Shown: positions 1-6,918 of the stretch, piece by piece
Layout of the letters: every line of letters starts with the position of its first letter
Numbering within the stretch: the first letter of the stretch is position 1
Program-made: the position numbers and the translations under genes
Assembly (NCBI GenBank): GCA_018821745.1
Contig: JAHJLU010000431.1
Location: forward strand, 1-9,615
Source of the DNA: Myxococcota bacterium
Lineage (GTDB): Bacteria; Myxococcota_A; Polyangia; HGW-17
DNA length: 9,615 bases
Direction: 5' to 3'
The notes under the pieces: generated by a model
What the model was told of the DNA's origin: nothing
Seen by the model: the letters and a program-made list of their open reading frames with translations, nothing else
Database searches by the model: none

Positions 1-2
1 AT

Positions 3-758
3 ATCGCCAAAGGTCTGGGAATCCCCATGGAGAAAATCGCGGCGTGGAATCTACTCTCCCCCTCAGCGGGCATTACTTACAACATGTATCTCCTTGTCTA
101 TCTGCCCGGGGGCAAAAAACCCCACCAGGCCCTGCTCTCTCTGGAACAGGTCCGCTTGATCCGCATAGACAGAGAGGCTTTCTTCGCCCACTATCTGAAA
201 AAAAGCCACAAGGTTCGTATTGTTCACCGAGTGAGACGAGGTGACACACTGAAAAAGCTGGCCAGACGCTACGGGACTACCAGGCGTTTCATCCGCTCCC
301 TGAACCGATATGCAAAAAAAGATGTCTCTCCCGGAGAAAACCTGATCATCTACGCAAAAAGCTCAACCGTCTCGAAATCCCAACGGAAAAAAATCTCTCC
401 CGGGGAGAAAAAGCCCCTTCCGCGTATGAAACATCCCGGAAAAACAAAGCCCGCGATTCCCACTCTCCGTGGCCCCAAAAAAGTTCTTCACCAACAGGGG
501 ATGACCAAAAAACCAGGGAGCAAAGCCTCGTCCCTGAAAAGAATTCCCCACCGCACGGTGACTCCGTCTCTGGTAAGTTCAGGCATCACCGAAAATCTCA
601 CGTCAAAATTCCCCACAGATATCTCAAACCAGAAGGCTCTCGCGTGGAGAGGCAGCCCGGCGCCAAATACATCCAAAAAATCGAAGAAACGGCCACAGCC
701 GGCAAGGTCCACGCCACCTCCCAAGAAGGCAAAGAAAGCAGCCGGACATGGAAAATAG
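3..758 (+). CDS. LysM cell-wall protein, C-terminal part (probably MltD-type lytic transglycosylase); 5' end outside window
   Basis: The reading frame is open from base 3 and ends at TAG 756-758. The first ATG (27) lies inside a conserved-looking module (AKGLGIP then KIAAWNLL then a YLLVYLPGG strand), so it is unlikely to be the real start and the gene begins upstream. A full LysM peptidoglycan-binding domain follows at about 228-356, with the hallmark HRVRRGDTLKKLARRYGTT, an asparagine-containing second helix (SLNRY) and a closing PGENLIIYA strand. In MltD-like lytic transglycosylases of deltaproteobacteria a similar linker module ending in a 'YxLxxPxG' strand precedes LysM; the catalytic SLT domain would lie outside the window, so that assignment is inference. 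The last ~125 residues are Lys/Pro/Ser-rich, low in complexity and strongly basic (ending PPPKKAKKAAGHGK). The end overlaps the next gene by 11 nt, suggesting co-transcription with RNase HII. Periplasmic location is expected from LysM but the signal peptide is not visible. Confidence 0.75.
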   Translation: MAKGLGIPMEKIAAWNLLSPSAGITYNMYLLVYLPGGKKPHQALLSLEQVRLIRIDREAFFAHYLKKSHKVRIVHRVRRGDTLKKLARRYGTTRRFIRSLNRYAKKDVSPGENLIIYAKSSTVSKSQRKKISPGEKKPLPRMKHPGKTKPAIPTLRGPKKVLHQQGMTKKPGSKASSLKRIPHRTVTPSLVSSGITENLTSKFPTDISNQKALAWRGSPAPNTSKKSKKRPQPARSTPPPKKAKKAAGHGK

Positions 759-1392
759 TTTTCTGTGCGGCATCGATGAAGCAGGCAGGGGACCCGTCAT
801 AGGTCCCATGTATCTCGCCGGGGTCCGGTTCCGTTCCCCGGAGACATTGAAGGAACTTCAACTCGATGACTCAAAATCATATGGATCTGGCCTCAGGGCA
901 CAGCGGCAACGGGCATCACTGGCTCACGAAATAATGGCCAGGGCCGAGTTTCGCATAGTGGAGATTTCTGCAGCAAGAATTGACGCCTTTGTGTTGAGAA
1001 AGGGCGGGCTTAATCTCCTGGAGCAAATGACCGCAGCCATGATCATCCGGCTCCTTGGGCCTTCCATACCTGTCGCTGCCGATGGAGAGACCCTCTTCTC
1101 CCCCTTGAACAAGGAGTTCCCCTCCCTTGTGGCCGCCAACAAAGCCGATTCGCTTTTCCCCGCAGTATCCGCCGCCTCCATTCTGGCAAAACATGCCCGT
1201 GACCAATGGTTCCATCAATATCAGACGAGAATGCTCACGGCTTTTGGCCTGGAGGTTTCAGGGGGGGGATACGTAAACCATCGCACCGACAGCTTTATTG
1301 AAGCCTTTCAAAAAAAATACAGGTCCCCACCTCCGCATTTGAGAGTCTCATGGAAGCGAAAATCAAAAACCATGGATCTCCTCTTCGACTGA
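748..1392 (+). CDS. rnhB: Ribonuclease HII, archaeal-type
   Basis: RNase HII cuts the RNA strand of RNA/DNA hybrids and starts removal of single ribonucleotides misincorporated in DNA; it is cytoplasmic. The 214-aa protein opens with GIDEAGRGPVIGP, which carries the first two catalytic acids (D10, E11) and the GRG substrate motif. LDDSK follows at 39-43. D112 and D134 complete the DEDD metal site, the latter in NKADSLFPAVSAASILAKHARD (131-152, key residues K132, D134, S141, K148, R151). The VIGP opening, the 'KAD..xPxVSAASIxAK' form and the PPPHLRVSWK tail resemble archaeal RNase HII rather than the usual bacterial form ('GxDEAGRGPLAGPV', 'KGD'). The ATG at 748 puts D10 where the family has it; it overlaps the LysM gene by 11 nt and has only a weak upstream ribosome site, so translational coupling is likely. 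A run of eight G at 1260-1267 encodes SGGGY without breaking the frame. Confidence 0.93.
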   Translation: MENSFLCGIDEAGRGPVIGPMYLAGVRFRSPETLKELQLDDSKSYGSGLRAQRQRASLAHEIMARAEFRIVEISAARIDAFVLRKGGLNLLEQMTAAMIIRLLGPSIPVAADGETLFSPLNKEFPSLVAANKADSLFPAVSAASILAKHARDQWFHQYQTRMLTAFGLEVSGGGYVNHRTDSFIEAFQKKYRSPPPHLRVSWKRKSKTMDLLFD

Positions 1393-1487
1393 CCTGCCTG
1401 CTTCTCGCCGGGCGAACACAGCACTCTTTTGTTGCTCTCTCCTCCCGACACGTTGCGCCGGGATCACAAAAGTGAAAAATTAAGTAT

Positions 1488-1514
1488 TGAAATTTAAATA
1501 TTGATCATTAAAAT
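1488..1514 (+). promoter_or_regulatory. Candidate promoter for the kinase gene
   Basis: The 201-nt gap between rnhB and the kinase gene contains an AT-rich island. TTGAAA (1488-1493) and TAAAAT (1509-1514) each match the sigma-70 consensus at five of six positions, with a short 15-nt spacer. A perfect TTGACA also lies at 1527-1532 but has no good -10 at the right distance. Upstream, TCGCC/GGCGA (1405-1415) could form a small hairpin after rnhB, but no T-run follows, so I do not call a terminator. Confidence 0.3.
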
Positions 1515-1577
1515 GTACGGACTGCTTTGACAAGGTAGGCAGAATAACCACCATTTTTTCTCTTTTGCCCCTTACGC

Positions 1578-1582
1578 AGGAG
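1578..1582 (+). promoter_or_regulatory. Ribosome binding site deciding the GTG start of the kinase gene
   Basis: AGGAG lies 11 nt upstream of GTG 1594. This start keeps the whole first zinc ribbon, whose first cysteine is residue 6; a later start would destroy it. Confidence 0.6.
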
Positions 1583-1593
1583 AAAGCAATACC

Positions 1594-4500
1594 GTGCAGT
1601 TCGTCCTCTGTTCCAATTGTTTCACCCCTTCCCAGAGCGGGATGTCCATATGCCCCAATTGCGGCGTAAACATCCAGGATCTGCCCAAAGTAGACGGCAA
1701 CGAGCTCGAAGGGGCGGTCTTTGAGGACCGTTACCAGTTGGATAATTATCTCGATGAAGGTGCCATGGCGTGGGTATATAAAGGGATTCACATGGACCTT
1801 GGTTCCTCCGTGGCCATCAAGATCCTCAAGCCCACCTTCCAGGATAACGAAAACTTCCTGGCGCGGTTTAAAAAAGAGGCGATGGCGGCCTCAGCGCTCA
1901 ATCATCCCAACATCCTGTCGGTCATAACCTCGGGAACCACGCCTTCGAAGATCACTTATATTATATCGGAATATATTCGCGGCACCTCCCTTGCCGGTCT
2001 GCTGCGCAATGAGGGAAAACTCCCCCTTGAGCGTGCGGTGCGCATCATCGCCCAAATCCTCTCCGCCCTCGATGAAGCCCACAGCAAAGGCATCATTCAC
2101 CGGGATCTCAAACCGGAAAACGTCATGGTCACGACGCTCCGCAGCGGGGAAGATTTCACCAAACTGGTGGATTTTGGCATCGCAAAAGAGTCCCACTCCC
2201 AGGAGCCAAGACTCACAAAGCACGGAGAGTTGTTTGGCACCCCGGAATATATGGCCCCCGAGGTTATCCGTGGCAAAGAGGCCACCAACCTCTCCGACCT
2301 CTACGCCATGGGGATCATCACCTATGAACTTCTCACGGGAGATCTGCCGTTCAAGGGCGATGTTATCTTCGATATTCTCAAGGCTCATCTTGATGTGGAG
2401 CCCTTAAATATCACCAAGTTGTGTCCGGAAATTCCCATGGAAGTCGACTCTCTGGTCATGCAGGCCCTCTCCAAGGATCCGTCCCAGAGACCCCAGTCCG
2501 CCATAGAGTTTAAGCGAGCACTCCAGGATTACCTCAACCGTTCAAAGGGGCTGGAGAAATGCGGTTCCTGCGGCCACCTTATGGATTCAAGCCATAAATT
2601 CTGTCCAAACTGTGGCCAGAATACCCAGCGGATCACCAAGGACGCCATCCCCGCAATCCCCGTGTCAGACAAAGAGACTGCCTCCGGGGCCATCACCAAA
2701 TCGCCGGAGGCGGCCAATAAAAAGATTGACCCAAGCGACCCGTCCAACTCACAGGTAACAGAGACCATCTCCCGTATCCTCTTCAACGAGAATGTACTGG
2801 AGCCCATGTTTGTGGCCAGAGAACGGGAGATTGATCTGATCACCTCTTTCCTTTACGGTGAGCGGATTGTTCTGGAGCTAAACGGCCCTCCTGGAATCGG
2901 GAAAACTTCTCTGGCCACCCATATCCTCAAGACCCAGATCAGCGCCCAGATAACAGGCTATTATGCTCAGGCTGATCCCACGCTCGCCTTGAGGCCCTGG
3001 TACCCCATTCGGAGTATCTTCAACCAGATTTTTCAACTGGAAGAGGGCTATACGTGCAAGGATATTGAGGCCTCTCTTGAAAATATCAACCTGGAAATTG
3101 ATGATGTGCCCCATATCCTCAAGCTCATGGGATGTAAAAAAGATATCTCCCTTGAGCGAAATGTGGCTATCCGTGAAATCATCACCTCTGCCATCAGGGT
3201 GATTCTGGCCGTTTGCCGTGAACAACCCACCCTTCTGGTCTTCGACGACATCGACGAATACGACTATCCGTCCCGGTTTTTCATCGACAAGCTCATCGGG
3301 ACCATCCAGAATTTCCCCATTAAGATAATGGTCACCTCGGAGAACACGTTCCTTGACCAGACACCATACTCCGACTGCATCATCTTGACCCGTCTGGATC
3401 AGAAAGATATCAATCCCCTGCTGGTCCAGCTCGCAACCAAAAGCTCCCAGTCGTGGCATGGCCTTGTGGATACCCTTCTTTACTCCTCAATGGGGCTCCC
3501 CATGCACATTGCCGAGGGCGCACATCTTCTCATTGAGGGGGGCTCCGAGGTCTCCTCCAACCTTGTGGATCTGGTCACACTCCGCATCAGAAGGCTTCCT
3601 GCCATCGGCATAAAAGTACTTCAAATGACAGCACTTTTTGGCAGGGAAGCGCCACTGGAGCTTATCTACGATTATCTCAACCACGATCCGCTGGTGCAAA
3701 AAACCCTTGAGGTTCTTTCAAAAAGAGGATTCATCACCCAGACCGACCCCTTCACTGTCAAGCTGCGGCACCCGCTGTTCGCCCAGGTACTCCCCTCCAT
3801 GATGACCGGGGTCCTCAAGGTGGAGTATCATAGCTTCATCTTCAACTGGCTCCTCTCACACAACGGGAGTATTTACCAGTTGGCCCGGCACGTGCTGCTT
3901 GCCAACAAGCTGGACGAAGCCATGGAGTATCTCGAACTGGCCGGTGATTCCTACGAGACAGAGCTAGACGACTTCGGCGCCGCGACTTACTTCAGACACG
4001 CCTATGACATCGCAAAGATTCTCTCTCTCAAGGGTAACACGGATCAATTCTCGCGGGTCTCCATCAAGCTCGGTGACATTTTGCGCTTTACCGGCCAGTT
4101 TACCGAAGCAGAGAGTGTCCTGAAGGAGGGTCTGCTCTTCTCCGAGGGGAATCCGGACCAGGAAGCCAAAATCCTCAGTTCTCTGGCGCGACTGGCCTTT
4201 ATCTCCACGGATGGGAGCCAGGAGAAAGCCACCACCCTCATCAACAGGGCCGCCAGAATTGCTAAAAACAGCACCGACAGTGCCACCCTGTATCGCGTCT
4301 TCTTCGATCTCGGCAGCATAGAAGGCGAGATGGGGCAATTTGATTCCGGAGCCAACAAGCTGCGGGAGGGCATCCAGTATGCTTCCCAGCAGGTCACGTC
4401 GGATCCCAAATTCTGGCGCCTCTTCCTGAAGTTGGCCGAGTTTGAATTCCATATCGGGCACGAAGATGACGCTATCCGTATCCTCATGGACGGTCTCTCC

Positions 4501-4803
4501 CTGATTGACGAATCCTTCGCCGATTTCAACCTGGCCAAGGGGAGAATTCACTTCCTCCTGGGTCAGTTCTTCTGCCACCTGTCAAAAGAGTACGACGCCA
4601 TCCCCCATCTGGAAATGGCGTCCATGTATCTTCAGACAGTTGGCGACCGGAAAACCGCCGCCGAGGCGGCCCTGCTCATAGCTGAACGCAACCATAACGT
4701 TCAGGATAACCTCAAGCGTGCCGTATACCTCTCCATGCAGATCGGCTGGACCCAGGGCCTCGAAAAGGCCAGGGCACTCGGTGCAGACCAGTTTCTCAAT
4801 TAA
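1594..4803 (+). CDS. Giant Ser/Thr protein kinase with two zinc ribbons, STAND/AAA-type ATPase and TPR-like repeats
   Basis: 1069-aa soluble signalling protein with no membrane segment. Order: zinc ribbon 1 (C6-x2-C9-x10-C20-x2-C23); kinase domain about 47-315; zinc ribbon 2 (C323-x2-C326-x10-C337-x2-C340); linker 345-395; P-loop ATPase from about 400 with Walker A GPPGIGKT (431-438) and Walker B LLVFDDID (547-554); then helical TPR-like repeats about 760-1045. Kinase residues needed for catalysis are present: K76 (VAIK), E95, HRDLKPEN (169-176), DFG (193-195), GTPEYMAPE (215-223). The glycine-rich loop is odd: LDEGAMAWV where families usually have LGxGGMGxV, so only one of the loop glycines remains. 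The layout resembles PknK-like kinases and the kinase-ATPase-TPR proteins common in myxobacteria, in which the ATPase and repeats are thought to sense or assemble partners that steer the kinase; that role here is inference. GTG start. It is transcribed alone and converges on the cysteine-repeat gene, 62 nt away. Substrate unknown. Confidence 0.93.
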   Translation: MQFVLCSNCFTPSQSGMSICPNCGVNIQDLPKVDGNELEGAVFEDRYQLDNYLDEGAMAWVYKGIHMDLGSSVAIKILKPTFQDNENFLARFKKEAMAASALNHPNILSVITSGTTPSKITYIISEYIRGTSLAGLLRNEGKLPLERAVRIIAQILSALDEAHSKGIIHRDLKPENVMVTTLRSGEDFTKLVDFGIAKESHSQEPRLTKHGELFGTPEYMAPEVIRGKEATNLSDLYAMGIITYELLTGDLPFKGDVIFDILKAHLDVEPLNITKLCPEIPMEVDSLVMQALSKDPSQRPQSAIEFKRALQDYLNRSKGLEKCGSCGHLMDSSHKFCPNCGQNTQRITKDAIPAIPVSDKETASGAITKSPEAANKKIDPSDPSNSQVTETISRILFNENVLEPMFVAREREIDLITSFLYGERIVLELNGPPGIGKTSLATHILKTQISAQITGYYAQADPTLALRPWYPIRSIFNQIFQLEEGYTCKDIEASLENINLEIDDVPHILKLMGCKKDISLERNVAIREIITSAIRVILAVCREQPTLLVFDDIDEYDYPSRFFIDKLIGTIQNFPIKIMVTSENTFLDQTPYSDCIILTRLDQKDINPLLVQLATKSSQSWHGLVDTLLYSSMGLPMHIAEGAHLLIEGGSEVSSNLVDLVTLRIRRLPAIGIKVLQMTALFGREAPLELIYDYLNHDPLVQKTLEVLSKRGFITQTDPFTVKLRHPLFAQVLPSMMTGVLKVEYHSFIFNWLLSHNGSIYQLARHVLLANKLDEAMEYLELAGDSYETELDDFGAATYFRHAYDIAKILSLKGNTDQFSRVSIKLGDILRFTGQFTEAESVLKEGLLFSEGNPDQEAKILSSLARLAFISTDGSQEKATTLINRAARIAKNSTDSATLYRVFFDLGSIEGEMGQFDSGANKLREGIQYASQQVTSDPKFWRLFLKLAEFEFHIGHEDDAIRILMDGLSLIDESFADFNLAKGRIHFLLGQFFCHLSKEYDAIPHLEMASMYLQTVGDRKTAAEAALLIAERNHNVQDNLKRAVYLSMQIGWTQGLEKARALGADQFLN

Positions 4804-4846
4804 TTTCCATTGATTGTTGATTATAGGGTACAGGGGCAACGAGGCG

Positions 4847-4885
4847 GACAGACCTTTTTGGCCAATCAGGGGGTGGAGGTCTGTC
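4847..4885. terminator. Inverted repeat between convergent genes, possible bidirectional terminator
   Basis: GACAGACCT (4847-4855) and AGGTCTGTC (4877-4885) form a perfect 9-bp stem with a 21-nt loop. It sits where the kinase gene and the minus-strand gene converge; the right arm lies inside the last codons of the minus-strand gene, whose stop codon is in the loop. No T-run follows the stem on either strand, so a classical Rho-independent terminator is not shown. Confidence 0.3.
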
Positions 4886-5867
4886 TCTTCAGGAAGCGCC
4901 GGGCCGAATCATACACCTCCCGGCACGCCTCCTCGTCCCCGTCGTTGCACATGCTCTGGCGCAGGTAGAGTTTTCTTCTGGCGCCCAGATTGCCCCCCGT
5001 GAGCAGGAATCTGCACGCTGAGAGTCCACCGTTCCGGCAGGCGAAGGTTGAGAGGCCCACATTCCCAGTGGCCACGGCCACCTCGGCACAGGAGGCGAAG
5101 TCTCCAAGGAGACAGGCATCCGCGTGGGAGAGAACAAGGCCGTGGGATTTCCCCGGAAGTTTGAGAAAAAACAACTTGTCCAGCATCCTTTTGCAATATT
5201 TCGAACCGCCCAGCGAGCATGCCAGATACTGAACAATAGGGTCAGATGATTTTTCAGCACCCGCGAGACAGGTCCCGATCTCTTCAAGAGCACAGGCCTC
5301 GAGAACCGGATCCTTCTTCAAACGGAGGCAGGCTGCCTGTCGTCCGAGCTTGCAGGAGAAACCCAGGGCTTGCTTGAGAACGCTCTCAAGCCCGGGATCC
5401 TCTTTTTGTTGAATCCAAGTGACCAGGTGATCACAGGAGGCAAGCTCTCCACTGCCACAGCGCCCCAGGAGAAAAACAACACCCCTGTTCACCCCTTTTT
5501 TCTGTCCCGATGACAGCATGCTGGCACCTTCCAGGAGGCATCCCTCGGGACGATCCATGGAACACAAGCGGTTGCCCACACAGGAGAGAAGAGCCACACC
5601 GTCTTTGCGGTTATCCTCCATGCATGACACAAAATGTTTCCATTTTGATTTGCCCAGCCCCACCACATGACGTTCGCAATCTTTTTGCGAGAGGGGGAGT
5701 GCATGTGCGCGGGCCATATGGACAAAAAGCGTGCAGGCGTCAGTCTGTCTAGACCGCATGATTCTGCGTTTCTTCAGCCCGTGGCGTTTATTCCACTCAC
5801 TCAAAAGCAGGATCGTGCCGAAGATAACAGATAAAATAGCCACAAGGGCCCAAATCTCTTTGCGCAT
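4866..5867 (-). CDS. Membrane-anchored cysteine-repeat protein (Sel1/Hcp-like disulfide repeats)
   Basis: 333 aa from ATG 5867. The N-terminus is MRK followed by one hydrophobic segment (about residues 5-22) and a basic stretch (NKRHGLKKRR), so it is anchored in the inner membrane; whether the body faces the periplasm is inferred from its cysteines. There are 20 cysteines. The last 16 form eight pairs with exactly seven residues between partners, beginning at C102, C137, C172, C192, C217, C252, C277 and C307, often as CxxGxxxxC (CSLGGSKYC, CLLGDFASC, CRNGGLSAC, CNDGDEEAC). Several pairs are 35 residues apart. A C-x7-C disulfide per ~36-residue helical hairpin is the hallmark of Hcp-type Sel1-like repeats, which act as protein-binding scaffolds; the function here is unknown. 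Start choice: GTG 5876 overlaps the TGA of the upstream gene (GTGA) and GTG 5903 is also possible; the ATG gives the best signal anchor. None has a good ribosome site, so translation is probably coupled to the preceding gene. Confidence 0.8.
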   Translation of the reverse strand: MRKEIWALVAILSVIFGTILLLSEWNKRHGLKKRRIMRSRQTDACTLFVHMARAHALPLSQKDCERHVVGLGKSKWKHFVSCMEDNRKDGVALLSCVGNRLCSMDRPEGCLLEGASMLSSGQKKGVNRGVVFLLGRCGSGELASCDHLVTWIQQKEDPGLESVLKQALGFSCKLGRQAACLRLKKDPVLEACALEEIGTCLAGAEKSSDPIVQYLACSLGGSKYCKRMLDKLFFLKLPGKSHGLVLSHADACLLGDFASCAEVAVATGNVGLSTFACRNGGLSACRFLLTGGNLGARRKLYLRQSMCNDGDEEACREVYDSARRFLKRQTSTP

Positions 5868-5872
5868 AAGAA

Positions 5873-6310
5873 TCACCGATTGGTCGTATAGAGTGTTTTC
5901 CACGGCTCACGAATGTAAACAATGGACTGCTTCAGTGCTTTCTCCAGGGCTTCACACACGAGAATGAGCGAGAACTGGTCAGCCTCGCTCACTTCACCCA
6001 GCTCTTCCATGAGAGCTGGCACATCGAGGTGAGACAATGCATGGCGTATCTGCATTCCCTGGACAAGGCGAGCCGTGACGGAGGCACCGGCAAAAATAAC
6101 GGCGTTTCCCTGTGCAGTGAACCAGCACGACTGGACCCGCCCCTCTTCAATAGTCAGATAGAAGGTCACCCAGTCTCCGTTGGCGGCCTCGTGTGTTCCG
6201 GTTGCGTGAGGTCGTTGCATTACCCCGAGATGGTGGGGGGAGAGGGCTTCCTGAGCAATTTTTACTCCGTAGAGATCAATAAGGTGCCGGGAGACTTCGG
6301 GCGATTCCAT
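5873..6310 (-). CDS. IscU/NifU-N-like scaffold homologue lacking all three cluster-ligand cysteines
   Basis: 145 aa. IscU and NifU-N proteins hold a nascent Fe-S cluster on three conserved cysteines plus an aspartate. The fold signature is recognisable: an LSPHHLG segment where IscU has NPRNVG; EAANGDWVTFYLTIEEGRV for the 'PACGDxMKLxIKVxxxxI' strand pair; FTAQGNAVIFAGASVTA for 'FKTYGCGSAIASSSLVTE'; and FSLILVCEALEKAL for 'HCSILAEDAIKAAI'. By this alignment the ligand cysteines become N44, N69 and about S114, while D46 is kept. Two cysteines remain at other places (C62, C119). It is therefore unlikely to assemble clusters in the usual way. ATG 6310 is chosen because GGAG (6321-6318) lies 7 nt upstream; the longer GTG 6340 start has no such site. 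It is first in a two-gene unit with the cysteine-repeat protein. The alignment is by eye, so homology is likely but unproved. Confidence 0.72.
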   Translation of the reverse strand: MESPEVSRHLIDLYGVKIAQEALSPHHLGVMQRPHATGTHEAANGDWVTFYLTIEEGRVQSCWFTAQGNAVIFAGASVTARLVQGMQIRHALSHLDVPALMEELGEVSEADQFSLILVCEALEKALKQSIVYIREPWKTLYTTNR

Positions 6311-6317
6311 TCTCATT

Positions 6318-6321
6318 CTCC
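6318..6321 (-). promoter_or_regulatory. Ribosome binding site fixing the start of the scaffold-like gene at 6310
   Basis: On the minus strand GGAG is followed by 7 nt and ATG (6310-6308). The other ATG at 6316 would lie only 1 nt from it, which is too close. Confidence 0.6.
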
Positions 6322-6411
6322 ATAAGGACCGCAGCCCCACCGGCAGAGGTCACCAGGAAGCACAGTCACGAGGCCCGCTGGACACATCAAAGGTGCAGAG
6401 GGAGCATCATC

Positions 6412-6440
6412 TTTATAATACCTTTGCCTTGCAGTGCAAG
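6412..6440 (-). promoter_or_regulatory. Candidate promoter with overlapping perfect palindrome for the minus-strand pair
   Basis: Read on the minus strand, TATAAA (6417-6412) could be a -10 element; the -35-like TTGCAC 16 nt upstream (6439-6434) is weak (three of six). A perfect 13-nt palindrome, CTTGCA-n-TGCAAG (6428-6440), covers this -35 position, a typical place for a repressor operator. The transcript would have a leader of about 95 nt before the scaffold-like gene. The call rests on motif and position only. Confidence 0.3.
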
Positions 6441-6859
6441 CTGAACCTAATGACCGAGCCATTGCTTCACCATCTCCACCCGCACCTCCTGAGGTTCAGA
6501 CACGCAATGCGGCATCAATCCATTTTTTTCACTATATCTGTCGTTTTTTTTGTTTTCTCCATAAATCGAAGGGATGATCCCATATCCGAAGAAAACCTCA
6601 TCTCTTTATCGTTGTATTTACATCACTATTAATAGCAACCCTCATACTTGCAATCCCATTAACGGGCTTGGATCCGAAAAAAAATTTAATTTTTCTTTTC
6701 CCGTTTCCTCATTTTTCCTGCTCCTTGAACCGATCCAAATAATAAACAGGGAGAAAACACCCCGGAGCTGGTGTCAAGGGCAGAAGAAGAGACTCCGTCA
6801 AGGTTCCCGTGAGATTTTTAAGTGTTTTCTGCTAATTATTCGTTAAAACATATCGCTTA

Positions 6860-6918
6860 ATGTTCTCATGCGTACATTTTATTTTTGTTTTGGTCATGTA
6901 ATTATCCAATGAGAACAT
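6860..6918. repeat. Perfect 10-bp inverted repeat with nested 5-bp repeat
   Basis: ATGTTCTCAT (6860-6869) and ATGAGAACAT (6909-6918) are exact reverse complements separated by 39 bp. Inside them TACAT (6873-6877) and ATGTA (6896-6900) form a second, nested pair. This could be a hairpin in RNA, a looped operator, or the trace of a lost insertion; nothing adjacent decides among these. Confidence 0.55.

Noticed and set aside
27..758. ATG 27 as the true start of the LysM gene
   Set aside because: It falls inside a conserved-looking module and the frame stays open to the window edge, so the gene is partial.
1891..3459. Long minus-strand open frames opposite the kinase gene
   Set aside because: They mirror a strongly supported plus-strand gene, show no domain of their own and lack ribosome sites.
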